DNA from: an uncultured Phascolarctobacterium sp.
GTDB taxonomy: Bacteria > Bacillota > Negativicutes > Acidaminococcales > Acidaminococcaceae
DNA: 64,000 nucleotides
Reading direction: 5' to 3'
NCBI RefSeq assembly: GCF_900770955.1
Contig: NZ_CAAGLX010000026.1
Span: 59,412 to 123,411 of the forward strand
A model generated the notes under the pieces. It was not told the origin of the DNA. It did not search any database and saw nothing but the letters and a program-made list of their open reading frames with translations. Position numbers and translations under genes: made by a program. Positions 7,600 through 16,263 of this stretch are shown here, in pieces. Positions within the stretch are counted from its first letter, which is position 1; each line of letters begins with the position of its first letter.

Positions 7600-7655
7600 A
7601 TGGGAAAAGTTTATGTTCAGAACATTTCCAGGCTATTACAAAACATAAAAGGAGA
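7600..7655 (+). pseudogene. Relic of the ABC transporter 5' end
   Basis: The 11-codon frame at 7613-7648 reads MFRTFPGYYKT and then stops. The ABC transporter at 1958 begins MFKTFLSYYKP. Similarity also continues at the DNA level on both sides: GGAAA-G-TTTATGTTC upstream and the A-rich stretch after the tyrosine codons. The rest of the gene is gone. The relic ends a few bases before the ribosome site (AAGGAGAAGG) of the nifH-like gene. It could now be a leader peptide, but chance similarity is unlikely. Confidence 0.65.
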
Positions 7656-7660
7656 AGGCT

Positions 7661-8425
7661 ATGAGAAAAATTGCAATTTACGGTAAGGGCGGTATCGGCA
7701 AATCCACCACAACCTCCAATTTATCGGCAGCACTGGCCTTAAAGGGCTACAAGGTTATGCAGGTAGGCTGTGACCCGAAGAGTGACAGCACCAAAAACCT
7801 TATGAAGGGCAAACGCATTCCGACAGTATTGGAGCAATTAAAGGAAAAGGGCGAGTCCTTGAAGCTGGAAGATATTGTTTTTGAAGGCTTCGGCGGCGTG
7901 CTGTGCGTAGAGGCCGGCGGACCTACTCCGGGCATCGGCTGCGCAGGCCGTGGTATTATTTCTGCCTTTGAAAAGCTGGCTGAGCTGGAGGCCTTTGAAA
8001 CATATAAGCCTGACATCGTTATCTATGACGTATTGGGTGACGTAGTCTGCGGCGGCTTTGCTATGCCGATTCGCGGCGGTTACGCACGCGAGGTGTTTAT
8101 CGTATCCTCCGGCGAAATGATGGCTTTGTATGCGGCGAATAATATTGCCCAGGCAATCAAAAACTTTGGCCGTCGCGGTTATGCACGCCTGAAGGGCATT
8201 ATACTTAACGCCAAGAATATCGAAAACGAGCAGGAGCTTGTAGCAAAGGCTGCGGAGGAAATCGGCACCGAGGTTGTGCAGTATGTTCCGCGCAGCGGCG
8301 ATATCCAGATTGCCGAAAATCAGGGCGGTACCATCAGTGAGTTTGTAAAGGATTCCCCTATGGTACAGGTATATAACGAGTTGGCCGAACGGGTTTTGGC
8401 TATGAGTGAGGACGAAGAGGAATAG
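7661..8425 (+). CDS. NifH-like reductase ATPase of a nitrogenase-like system
   Basis: The 254-residue protein has the NifH/BchL fold. The P-loop GKGGIGKST is at residues 8-16, Cys94 lies in GIGCAGRG, and Cys130 lies in GDVVCGGFAMPIR. These are the two ligands with which a homodimer holds one [4Fe-4S] cluster. Arg97 matches the site ADP-ribosylated in NifH. Such proteins couple ATP hydrolysis to low-potential electron transfer into a component-1 partner. That partner is encoded nine bases downstream, in one operon. The protein is shorter than true NifH (about 290 residues), and no nif cofactor genes are seen. It therefore belongs to the nitrogenase-like group rather than to a nitrogen-fixing system. 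The start is fixed by AAGGAGAAGG. Confidence 0.93.
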   Translation: MRKIAIYGKGGIGKSTTTSNLSAALALKGYKVMQVGCDPKSDSTKNLMKGKRIPTVLEQLKEKGESLKLEDIVFEGFGGVLCVEAGGPTPGIGCAGRGIISAFEKLAELEAFETYKPDIVIYDVLGDVVCGGFAMPIRGGYAREVFIVSSGEMMALYAANNIAQAIKNFGRRGYARLKGIILNAKNIENEQELVAKAAEEIGTEVVQYVPRSGDIQIAENQGGTISEFVKDSPMVQVYNELAERVLAMSEDEEE

Positions 8426-8434
8426 GAGAAAAAT

Positions 8435-9796
8435 ATGGATTTACAAGAAAAGGCAAGACGCAAGCTGCAGGAAAAGCTGGGCATGCCGCCGCAGGCTGTC
8501 GGCATGGACGGCAACGAGCTTTTAGGGCGTCTGAACCGTTTGAGCAGAGTGCAGACAATTAAGGATATTCCGCAGCTGACGACAGCGCTTTTTCCCGGTA
8601 CCCACTGCCCTCTGATGGGCGCTGCTATGATTGCAGGCGGTATTAAGGATTGCCTGCTGGTTATCGTCGGTACGGATGAATGCAGCTATTATACTAAAAG
8701 CCTGACTCTCAGCGACCGCTACGGCGGCATTAACGGACGCTGCGTTTCGGTAGTATTGAACAGCCATGATGTAACCTTTGGCAGTGCGGAAAGTATGCAT
8801 AAGGCGTTTAAGGAGATTGTGGCAGAATACCGGCCTAAGTGCGTTATGCTTGTGACTACCTGCGTCATTGAGGTTATCGGTGATGATTATGATGCGATTG
8901 CCGAGGAGCTGACAAAGCAGTACAACATTCCTGTGATGGCGGTACATACCGAGCACTTTAAGTGTGAGGATCATTTCCCCGGCTTTGAACGTGCGATTAC
9001 AGCCTGCCAAAGCATCATGCAGCCGCAGGAAGGTGATGGCAGTGTCAACGTGCTGGGACAACGCTTCGGAGATTTTGCGGATACGGAGCTGTATACGCTG
9101 CTGCAAAAGTCAGGCGTGAAAATCGGCGTACAGCTGCCAAGCGGCTGCACAAGTGATGATATTCGTCATGCTCCGGCAGCAAAGGTCAATATTGTTGTCA
9201 ATGATATTGCTTTGCCGTTGGCGCAGGCTATGCAGGAGCAGTATAACATTCCTTATGTTTACTTCAACCGCTTTGCCGCACCGGAAAAGATTCTGCAGGC
9301 CTATCAGCATCTGTTTGATTATTTGGAGCTGCCGCTGCCTGCGGAGGTCAGTGCAAAATTCGACGAATGCAAGGCGTTGGAACAGAAAACAATGCCTGTT
9401 GTTCAGGGGGTGCCGTATATTTTCGGGAATACGCAGTACGACTGCTTTGAGCTTAACAGCTATCTGTGCCGTTTAGGCCTTGTGCCGCAGCTGATTCAGA
9501 GCAATAAGCTGCGCGAAGAGCATTTTGAGGATATCAAAGATATTCTGGGGACTACTGACCCATATGTCTGCAAGGCTGCGAATATCGCACCGCTGCAATA
9601 TGTTTATGATGTACTGCATCCGTGGATTTACATAGGACATGAATTTGGTGAACGTTTGCGCCGCAAGGGAATTGCGCAGCTGCACAGCGATCCGGCAGGA
9701 AAAATGCTGGGCTTTGAATGCAACACCTTCCTGCTGAAAATTTTGCAGCAGGCTGTGGCTGATGCCAAAGTATTCAGAAAGGAGGCCGGCCTGTGA
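8435..9796 (+). CDS. Nitrogenase-like component 1, cluster-ligating subunit
   Basis: The 453-residue protein belongs to the NifD/NifE/BchN superfamily. Three cysteines sit where such subunits bind an iron-sulfur cluster: Cys58 in FPGTHCPLMGA, Cys83 in VGTDECSYYTKS, and Cys143 in VTTCVIEVIGDD. A cofactor-type cysteine equivalent to NifD Cys275 is not evident. A second Rossmann-like half (from about residue 215, QKSGVKIGVQLPSGCTSDDI) and a C-terminal helical region (IYIGHEFGERL) complete the fold. It overlaps the next gene by four bases (GTGA), so the two subunits are probably made in equal amounts and form a heterodimer or heterotetramer. The substrate is unknown. It differs from NifD in lacking the FeMo-cofactor ligands. 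Confidence 0.88.
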   Translation: MDLQEKARRKLQEKLGMPPQAVGMDGNELLGRLNRLSRVQTIKDIPQLTTALFPGTHCPLMGAAMIAGGIKDCLLVIVGTDECSYYTKSLTLSDRYGGINGRCVSVVLNSHDVTFGSAESMHKAFKEIVAEYRPKCVMLVTTCVIEVIGDDYDAIAEELTKQYNIPVMAVHTEHFKCEDHFPGFERAITACQSIMQPQEGDGSVNVLGQRFGDFADTELYTLLQKSGVKIGVQLPSGCTSDDIRHAPAAKVNIVVNDIALPLAQAMQEQYNIPYVYFNRFAAPEKILQAYQHLFDYLELPLPAEVSAKFDECKALEQKTMPVVQGVPYIFGNTQYDCFELNSYLCRLGLVPQLIQSNKLREEHFEDIKDILGTTDPYVCKAANIAPLQYVYDVLHPWIYIGHEFGERLRRKGIAQLHSDPAGKMLGFECNTFLLKILQQAVADAKVFRKEAGL

Positions 9797-11016
9797 GCTT
9801 AGTTAGATTTTTACCGACACCGTCCGACAGAATGGGAATTATCTGGAGCCTTTTAGCCGTTCAGGGAGCTATTGTACTGGAATACGGTCCTGCCGGTACT
9901 ACGCATTATAGCATGGGCTTATACGGCGGCTTGGGCCTGCGCTTTCAAAACCGCATGTTCACTACGCATATGAGCGAGGACGATGTTGTCATGGGTGACG
10001 TAACACGCCTGGAGGATGCCATCGTTGAATTGGATAAAAGCTATGCGCCGAAGGTTATTTTTGTTGTTGCCTCTTCCGTGACTGCCGTTATCGGAACCGA
10101 TATCAAGGGCGTGTGCCGCTATATGCAAAATGAGGTTAAGGCCAAGCTAGTAGCCTTTGAACAGGGAGGCTTCCGCGGTGATTACAGTATCGGCTTGGCA
10201 GAAACATATAAGCTGCTCGTGCGCAATCTTCCGAAAAAGGGTGTAGCCAAGGAGCTCGGTATTTACAATATTATTGGCGCTTCTATGTGGCGCTACCGTA
10301 TGGAAAGCGATATTTGGGAGATTAAGAGCCTGCTCGGCGAAGCGTTGGGGCTGAGCTGTAATGCCTGCCTCTGCTGCGATACGTGTGTTGAGGAGCTGGA
10401 GGATATGGGGCAGGTACAGGTGAATATTGTGCTGGGAAACGAAGGTCTTGCCGCAGCTAAATATCTTGAAGAAAAATTCGGTACGCCGTATGTTTACGCC
10501 GTTCCCTACGGTTATAGTGCTGTTTTGAGCTTTTTGGAGCAGGTTGGGGAAGCTGTAGGCAAGGCACCTGATTATATGGTGCTGCAGAGACTCCGGATGA
10601 AGGAAAAGAGCCTTTCCAGACTCAGTCTTTTCGCTATGATGGGCAACAATAAGCCGCGAAAGGCTGTTGTCAAGGGCGATTATGATATGGTGCAGGGCGT
10701 GAGTGTCTTCCTGGAACAGGGAGGGATTACGGTGCTGCACAAAATGTGCGCGCATAGCCTGAAGGCGATTGCCGAGCCTGCGGCAGATGTTGAAGCCTAC
10801 GCTGAGGAAAGCGATTGGCTGCAGGTAATCCGTGGCTTGCATGATACGCTTATTTTGGCAGATGATGTGGCGCTGCTGCAGGCGGAAGCCGATAATACGA
10901 AGGTGCTTATCAGCGCTCCATTTATGAACAGTGCTGTGGCAACCCATCTGCCGTTTATGGGCGAAAAGGGAGCAGACTTTCTGCTGGAGCAGCTGCAGGC
11001 GTACTGCAGAAGATAA
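9793..11016 (+). CDS. Nitrogenase-like component 1, second subunit (copy B)
   Basis: The 407-residue protein begins at GTG overlapping the upstream stop, with AAGGAGG seven bases before. The N-terminus reads PSDRMGIIWSLLAVQGAIVLEYGPAGTTHY by parts. The family-typical cluster cysteines are replaced: Thr in GPAGTTHY and Ser/Thr in VVASSVTAVIGTD. It therefore probably contributes no or few ligands to the shared cluster. In compensation it has a dense cysteine motif C-x2-C-x-C-C-x2-C at residues 189-198 (bases 10357-10386), inside the second Rossmann domain. A near-identical C-terminal half occurs at 1-557. A hairpin terminator follows. It presumably pairs with the subunit encoded upstream. The function is unassigned. 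Confidence 0.86.
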   Translation: MSLVRFLPTPSDRMGIIWSLLAVQGAIVLEYGPAGTTHYSMGLYGGLGLRFQNRMFTTHMSEDDVVMGDVTRLEDAIVELDKSYAPKVIFVVASSVTAVIGTDIKGVCRYMQNEVKAKLVAFEQGGFRGDYSIGLAETYKLLVRNLPKKGVAKELGIYNIIGASMWRYRMESDIWEIKSLLGEALGLSCNACLCCDTCVEELEDMGQVQVNIVLGNEGLAAAKYLEEKFGTPYVYAVPYGYSAVLSFLEQVGEAVGKAPDYMVLQRLRMKEKSLSRLSLFAMMGNNKPRKAVVKGDYDMVQGVSVFLEQGGITVLHKMCAHSLKAIAEPAADVEAYAEESDWLQVIRGLHDTLILADDVALLQAEADNTKVLISAPFMNSAVATHLPFMGEKGADFLLEQLQAYCRR

Positions 11017-11075
11017 TGCAATAAAATATCGGAAGTGCCGGAGATGCATACTTTTTAACGTGTACCGGAAATATC

Positions 11076-11114
11076 AAAACCCCATGTCCTGCTTGCAACG
11101 GGACATGGGGTTTA
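11076..11114. terminator. Bidirectional terminator
   Basis: A 13-bp stem (AAACCCCATGTCC and its complement, ten-base loop) lies between two convergent transcripts, with A and T runs on either side. It ends both the nitrogenase-like operon and the RND operon. Confidence 0.85.
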
Positions 11115-11144
11115 GTGTTTGTGGTTTGCTATATAAGCTCAGCT

Positions 11145-14100
11145 CTATTCTGCTTTAACCTTAAATACAATTGCATACAGCACCGGCAGCACCACCAGCG
11201 TCAGCAGCGTTGCACCTGTCAGGCCGCAGGCAATAGCCACAGCCATTGCATTCCAGAACTGGCTGGCGAACATAGGAATCAATCCCAGTACGGTGGTGAA
11301 GGCTGCCAGCATAATCGGACGGAAACGCACAATCGCCGATTCCGTAATCGCCTTGGCAGGCTCCATTCCTGCATCAAGATGCTGTTGTATCTGGTCAACC
11401 AGCACCATACTGTTACGGATAATCGTACCGGTGAGCGCCAGAATACCCAGCTCTGCCATAAAGCCCAAAGCGGAATTGAACAACAGCAGGCCGAAGATAA
11501 CGCCGATTATACCCATCGGCGCCGTCAGCATAATAACCAGCAGCTTGCGTATATCCTGCATCTGCAGCATAATCAGAACAACAATCAGCAGCAGCATCAG
11601 CGGTATAGGTTTCATCAGATAATTCAAGGTATCGTTACTGTCCTCCAACGAACCGCCGACTTCGATGCTCATACCGGCAGGCAGCTCCTTGCGCAGAGGC
11701 TCCAGCTCCTTATACACCTGCTTGGTGACATCATTGCCGGTAACTCCGTCGACAATACCGCCGTTGACAGTAATCGTAGGACGCAGGTTGCGGCGCCAGA
11801 TTACGTTATCCTCACTGGTGTAGTCAAGATGCGCAATTTGTGACAGCGGCACAGCGCCCTTGCTCGTAGGAATGGAGATAGTTTCCAGCTGCGAAATATC
11901 TGCGCGCTGGTCAGGCTGCAGACGGAAAACGATACCAATCTGCTGGTCGCCCTCCAGGTAGGTTGCCACGGTATAACCGGATACCTGTGCCTGCAGAGCG
12001 TTGGCCACAGTCTGACGTGTGAGCCCCATTTGCAGCAGCTTGTCATTATCAACCTTCAGCTTAACGGCGTTGGTTTGCTCCAGCCAGTCAAGACGTGTCA
12101 TGTTGACGTAGGGATTGGCGGCCATCACTTTGCGCACCTTTTGCGCATATTCCTTAACCTGTGCGTCGCTGTTGCCGCTGACGCGGATCATAACGGGATA
12201 GGGAGCAGGCGGACCGAGCGGAATCGAGCGGGAGTAGACAATAGCCTCCGGCAACTGCTCGGCGGCAAGCTCGCTGATGCGCTTCTCCAGTTTTTTGCGG
12301 TCCTCAACGCTCTTGGCTACAACAACGAGCTGTGCGTAGTTATCGCGCGGCTGTACCGGGTCGATTACCAGCACAAAGCGCGGTGCGCTTTCGCCTACGT
12401 AGGTGGAAACATGGTCTAATTCTTTATCATCCTTAATCAGATTCGTCAGCTTGCGTGCTGCAGCATCCGTTGTTTTAAGCGAACTGCCCTCAGGCATATT
12501 AAGCTCTACCAAAAGCTCCGGACGCACGGAGGCGGGGAAAAATTCCTGGCTGACGAAGCGAAGCATGAACATAGAAAGGCCCAGCATCGCCAAGGTAATG
12601 CCGATAACCGTAATGCGGTGTCCCAGCGCCCAGTGCAACAGCTTGCGGAAGGCGCGGTAGAAGCTGTTGTCATAAGTTTCCTGCTTGATTACGGTAGGTT
12701 TAATCCATTCATAGCCCAATACCGGTGCCAAGGTTGCGGAAACAAGCCAGGACAGCATCAGGGTTACGGTCATAACCGGGAAGAGGCTGTAGGCAAATTC
12801 CGAAGCGCTGGCCTTGGAGAAGGCAATCGGCATGAAGCCCAGACAGGTGATGGTGGTGCCTGTCAGCAGCGGCCAGGCGCAGGTTTTGAAGGCGTAGGAT
12901 GCTGCTTCCTTGCGCGGCATGCCTTCGGACATTTTTACCTCCATCAGCTCAACGACAACGATGGCATCATCGACCAGCATACCCAGAGAAACAACCAGTG
13001 CGCCCAGGGATACCTTATGCAAATCAATGCCCAGAGCAAACATTGCACAGAAGGAGCCTAACAAAATCAGCGGGATGCAGCAGGAAATTACGTAACCGCT
13101 GCGGCGTCCGAGCGTCATCAGGCTGACTACCAGCACAATGATAATTGCTTCGTAAAGGCTTTCGGAGAATTCGCTGATGGATTTTTTTACTACCTCAGGC
13201 TGGTTGGCAACCTGATTAAGCTCCAGTCCGAGCGGCAGCTCCTTTTGGATGCGGGCGATTTCCTTGGCCAGGTTTTCACCGAGCTTGATATTATTACCGC
13301 CGTCCTCCATAGAAAGAGCAATGCCGACTGCGGGCTTGCCGTTATAGTACATCATTGTTTCCGGCGGGTCTGCATAACCGCGGGTGATGGTTGCGATATC
13401 GCCAAGACGGAAGACACGTCCGTTGGCATTGATGGGGATGGCAGCGATGTTTTCGACGCTGTCGGGACTGCCGGTAATGCGCAGGTAGGAGTTGGCTGTG
13501 TCGGCCTCAATCATACCGCTGGCATTGACTGAGGTCTGTGCCTTGATAGTGTTGGCAATGCTGTTGATATCCAGTCCGAGCTGTGACAGCTTAGCGGTTT
13601 GCATCTGCACGAAGATTTTCTCCGGCTGTACACCCACCAGTTCAACCTTTTTGACATCAGGCACGCTGAAGAAGTCGAGTTTTATTTTTTCGGCGTACTT
13701 ACGCATGTCCTCATAGGTGAAGCCGTCACCGGTAATGGCGTAGATATTGCCGTAAACGTCATCAAAACGGTCATTATAAAACGGACCTACGGTACCGGAA
13801 GGCAAATCCTTCTTGCCGTCATTGACAATATTACGCAGCTCCAGCCAGCGCTGGCGTACCATGTTGCCGGAAACCTCATCCTTGAGCGCTACCGTAATAA
13901 CGCAGACACCTGGGCGCGAATAGCTGGTTATTTTCTTTATCTGCGGCAGACTTTGAATCTGCTTTTCCAAAGTATTGGTCAGATGCATCTCGACATCCTT
14001 GGCGCTGGCACCGGGCCAGGCTGCGGATACTACCATCTGCTTGACGGCAAAGCTCGGGTCCTCACTGCGGCCGAGCGATTTAAAGGAAAACATGCCCATA

Positions 14101-14192
14101 ATCAGCACAAGCACAGCAAAGAAGTAAACTAACTGGCGATGGTTAATAGCCCATTCTGCCCAGTTGACATGATGCTTTTCATTGTTTGACAT
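11145..14192 (-). CDS. RND efflux transporter (AcrB/HAE1-like inner-membrane pump)
   Basis: The 1015-residue protein has the full RND length. Its first membrane helix lies near residues 19-37, a large periplasmic loop follows, and a helix bundle contains LGMLVDDAIVVVELMEVK, whose paired aspartates carry protons. The second half repeats the pattern, with LAALTGTIIRNSMVLVDQI-like sequence near residue 930. It would form a trimer in the inner membrane and pump toxic compounds out, using the proton gradient. Its start codon overlaps the stop of the adaptor gene by one base (TGATG). No outer-membrane TolC-type channel is encoded nearby. Substrates may be drugs, bile-like compounds or metals, and the sequence does not decide. 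Confidence 0.93.
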   Translation of the reverse strand: MSNNEKHHVNWAEWAINHRQLVYFFAVLVLIMGMFSFKSLGRSEDPSFAVKQMVVSAAWPGASAKDVEMHLTNTLEKQIQSLPQIKKITSYSRPGVCVITVALKDEVSGNMVRQRWLELRNIVNDGKKDLPSGTVGPFYNDRFDDVYGNIYAITGDGFTYEDMRKYAEKIKLDFFSVPDVKKVELVGVQPEKIFVQMQTAKLSQLGLDINSIANTIKAQTSVNASGMIEADTANSYLRITGSPDSVENIAAIPINANGRVFRLGDIATITRGYADPPETMMYYNGKPAVGIALSMEDGGNNIKLGENLAKEIARIQKELPLGLELNQVANQPEVVKKSISEFSESLYEAIIIVLVVSLMTLGRRSGYVISCCIPLILLGSFCAMFALGIDLHKVSLGALVVSLGMLVDDAIVVVELMEVKMSEGMPRKEAASYAFKTCAWPLLTGTTITCLGFMPIAFSKASASEFAYSLFPVMTVTLMLSWLVSATLAPVLGYEWIKPTVIKQETYDNSFYRAFRKLLHWALGHRITVIGITLAMLGLSMFMLRFVSQEFFPASVRPELLVELNMPEGSSLKTTDAAARKLTNLIKDDKELDHVSTYVGESAPRFVLVIDPVQPRDNYAQLVVVAKSVEDRKKLEKRISELAAEQLPEAIVYSRSIPLGPPAPYPVMIRVSGNSDAQVKEYAQKVRKVMAANPYVNMTRLDWLEQTNAVKLKVDNDKLLQMGLTRQTVANALQAQVSGYTVATYLEGDQQIGIVFRLQPDQRADISQLETISIPTSKGAVPLSQIAHLDYTSEDNVIWRRNLRPTITVNGGIVDGVTGNDVTKQVYKELEPLRKELPAGMSIEVGGSLEDSNDTLNYLMKPIPLMLLLIVVLIMLQMQDIRKLLVIMLTAPMGIIGVIFGLLLFNSALGFMAELGILALTGTIIRNSMVLVDQIQQHLDAGMEPAKAITESAIVRFRPIMLAAFTTVLGLIPMFASQFWNAMAVAIACGLTGATLLTLVVLPVLYAIVFKVKAE

Positions 14193-15307
14193 CAGATATC
14201 ACCGCCTTTGGTCAGACGCACCTGTTGATTATCGACAAGCTTGCTGAGGCCGGCGGTTATCAGAATATCACCCTTGCTTAAGCCACCTGCCAGACGCACG
14301 TTGTTGCCTACATAGCCGGCAACCTTAACGTCCTGCAGCACAGCGCGGTTATTGCGTACCAGCCAGACCTGCGTCTTGCCATTTACCTGATACAGCGCGG
14401 TAGCGGGGATAACAAGCTCGTCCGCTGCTGCCGCAGCGTCCTTGAAGCTTACCTTGGCAGTCATGCCGAGCTTGGCTGCTGCAGGCAACTGCGGCACCGC
14501 AACGCGCACCTTATAAGTACGTGTAATACTGTCGGCAATAGGCGAAATTTCGCGGACAGTGCCTTTAGCCGTAACATCGGGAAGCGCCCAGAAGCTGATT
14601 TCTGCCTGCTGGCCGACGCTCAGTTTGACGTTTTCCGGCACGTTAATCTGGATTTCACGCTCGCCGCTGCGCACGATGGTGACCATTGGCGTACCGGCTG
14701 CCGTTACCTGGCCTGCTTCGCCGGTGATGGCTGCCACAACGCCGTCGGCATCACTCGTCAGCTGTGTGTAGCTCAGCTGGTTGCCGCTGGCGTTGGCGTT
14801 GGCCTGTGCCTGGCGCAGGGTAGCATTGGCTGCCTCCAGCTGGGTATTGTACTGGTCGCGCATGGCTTCGCTTACAGCGCCGCCGGCATACAGCTTGTTA
14901 AAGCGTGCCGCATTGTCGGCTGCCAGCTTTTGGTTGGCAACTGCGGATGCCAGCTGCGCATTGGCAGCCTCTACGCTTTGGTTTACGTCCTTCGGGTCAA
15001 TCGTCATCAGGATTTGGCCGGCGTGTACCTGGTCGCCCACGTTGACCAGACGGGCAGCGATACGGCCGGAGGTCTGGAAGGCCAGCTGGCTTTCGTAACG
15101 GCCGCGTACTTCACCGGGGTAGACTGCGGAGGAATCGGTAATGCTTTCGCCTACGGTCAGTGTCTGGACGATGGGGATGTAGTTTGCCTCCTGCGGCTTA
15201 TGCGTAATACTGCTGTAAAGCTGCCAGCCTGCGGCTGCCAGTACGACAACGGCAGCACCGGCAACAAGTTTCTTTTTATCAGGAAGTTTTTCCATAATAG
15301 ACTGCAT
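14192..15307 (-). CDS. RND periplasmic adaptor (membrane fusion protein)
   Basis: The 371-residue protein has an N-terminal membrane anchor (residues about 13-30), a lipoyl-like domain (GEVRGRYESQLAFQTSGRI, then VGDQVHAGQILMTIDP), and a helical hairpin rich in Ala/Gln/Asn (about 110-175). Beta-barrel and membrane-proximal domains complete it. It links the RND pump to an outer-membrane channel. The start at 15307 has GGGAGC nine bases upstream, and a second methionine four codons later is possible. It is the first gene of the pump operon and lies downstream of the tetR gene and its terminator. Confidence 0.92.
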   Translation of the reverse strand: MQSIMEKLPDKKKLVAGAAVVVLAAAGWQLYSSITHKPQEANYIPIVQTLTVGESITDSSAVYPGEVRGRYESQLAFQTSGRIAARLVNVGDQVHAGQILMTIDPKDVNQSVEAANAQLASAVANQKLAADNAARFNKLYAGGAVSEAMRDQYNTQLEAANATLRQAQANANASGNQLSYTQLTSDADGVVAAITGEAGQVTAAGTPMVTIVRSGEREIQINVPENVKLSVGQQAEISFWALPDVTAKGTVREISPIADSITRTYKVRVAVPQLPAAAKLGMTAKVSFKDAAAAADELVIPATALYQVNGKTQVWLVRNNRAVLQDVKVAGYVGNNVRLAGGLSKGDILITAGLSKLVDNQQVRLTKGGDI

Positions 15308-15411
15308 AATTTAACAGCTCCCTTGCAGAATAATTTTATTGTTGTAAAATTTTTAATCGTTCAATTAAATTATAGGTTCTAATTTAGAGAGCGTCAAGCA
15401 ACAAAGTTGTA

Positions 15412-15445
15412 AACAAAAATAAAGCTGCCTTAAGGCAGCTTTGAG
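15412..15445 (-). terminator. Intrinsic terminator after tetR
   Basis: AAAGCTGCC-TTAA-GGCAGCTTT is followed on the - strand by a T-rich stretch. The pump operon downstream (15307 leftwards) therefore needs its own promoter in 15308-15411. That stretch is A+T-rich and I could not define boxes in it. Confidence 0.82.
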
Positions 15446-15457
15446 TAATGCATATAT

Positions 15458-16066
15458 TTACTTTTTGCTTAAAGATGCGAGATATGTATTGAGCGCCTGC
15501 AGCAGGTAATCCAGCTCTGCGCCGTTTTTGAAATTGCCCAGCTCGCAGATGTGGCTGTGCATCAAAAAGAAGAACATGATAATACCTTCAAGAGTGAAGG
15601 CAACGTGGGTTGCTTTGATATCCGCAACTATTTCGCCGCAGGCAATCGCTTCCTCAACCAGCTCGGTCATGAACTGGTGGATGCGGTACAGCTTGCTGCG
15701 CACATAGTTTTCGAACATGGGCTGCGGAGTCAGCAGCTCGCGGTATATCAGGTAGATGTTATAGGGGTTCTGCTGCTGCATTTCGGCAATGCCATCTACA
15801 TAGGTACGCAGCTTGGTCAGCGGTGAACCTGGCTGCTGGCGGATTTTGTCCTGCAGCTTCAGAAATTTTTCTGCCTCAGTATATAAAACCTCCTGATATA
15901 AATTCTTCTTGCCACCGAAATAATAGGAAATCAACGCGCTGTTGACGCCGCTGGCAACAGATATCTGCTTAATAGATACGGCAGCGAAGCTGTCCATAGC
16001 AAACAGCTTGGTTGCGGCCTCAAGAATTTTATCAGCAGAGTTAAGGTTAGGATTTTCCTCAATCAT
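15458..16066 (-). CDS. TetR family transcriptional regulator
   Basis: The 202-residue protein has an N-terminal TetR helix-turn-helix (ILEAATKLFAMDSFAAVSIKQ, then ASGVNSALISYYFGGKKNLY) and an all-helical ligand-binding domain of the CecR/AcrR kind. The ATG at 16066, with AGAGGT ten bases upstream, is preferred over a TTG at 16075 that nearly touches the ribosome site. The gene lies directly upstream of the adaptor and RND pump on the same strand. It very likely represses them and is released by a pump substrate. The operator was not identified. Confidence 0.9.
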   Translation of the reverse strand: MIEENPNLNSADKILEAATKLFAMDSFAAVSIKQISVASGVNSALISYYFGGKKNLYQEVLYTEAEKFLKLQDKIRQQPGSPLTKLRTYVDGIAEMQQQNPYNIYLIYRELLTPQPMFENYVRSKLYRIHQFMTELVEEAIACGEIVADIKATHVAFTLEGIIMFFFLMHSHICELGNFKNGAELDYLLQALNTYLASLSKK

Positions 16067-16106
16067 ATAATGCAATACCTCTTTGGAATAAATAATGTAT
16101 GAATAT

Positions 16107-16134
16107 ATTATACACGATTTGGGCGCAGATGTAA
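16107..16134 (-). promoter_or_regulatory. Promoter of tetR
   Basis: On the - strand, TTACAT (16134-16129) and TATAAT (16112-16107) are 16 bases apart, about 40 bases before the start codon. Confidence 0.5.
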
Positions 16135-16204
16135 GCTGATTTTGTTAAAAAAGTGATATTATGAAAATATCTTGTTAAATATAAAAATTTTGTTCGTTAA
16201 TATG

Positions 16205-16233
16205 TTGGCTATGTACTGCTTTTCTGCTATAAT
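16205..16233 (+). promoter_or_regulatory. Promoter of rmuC
   Basis: TTGGCT at 16205-16210, 17 bases, TATAAT at 16228-16233. The start codon follows 30 bases later. Confidence 0.65.
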
Positions 16234-16263
16234 AAAAAAATAACGGAGGTCAGTATAGAAGAA

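Noticed and set aside
7661..11016. A nitrogen-fixing nif cluster
   Set aside because: No nifE, nifN, nifB or other nif genes are present. Cofactor-ligand residues of NifD are not evident, and one component-1 subunit lacks cluster cysteines.
12030..14132. Several + strand frames across the RND pump
   Set aside because: All lie opposite the pump gene, have skewed composition and no ribosome sites.
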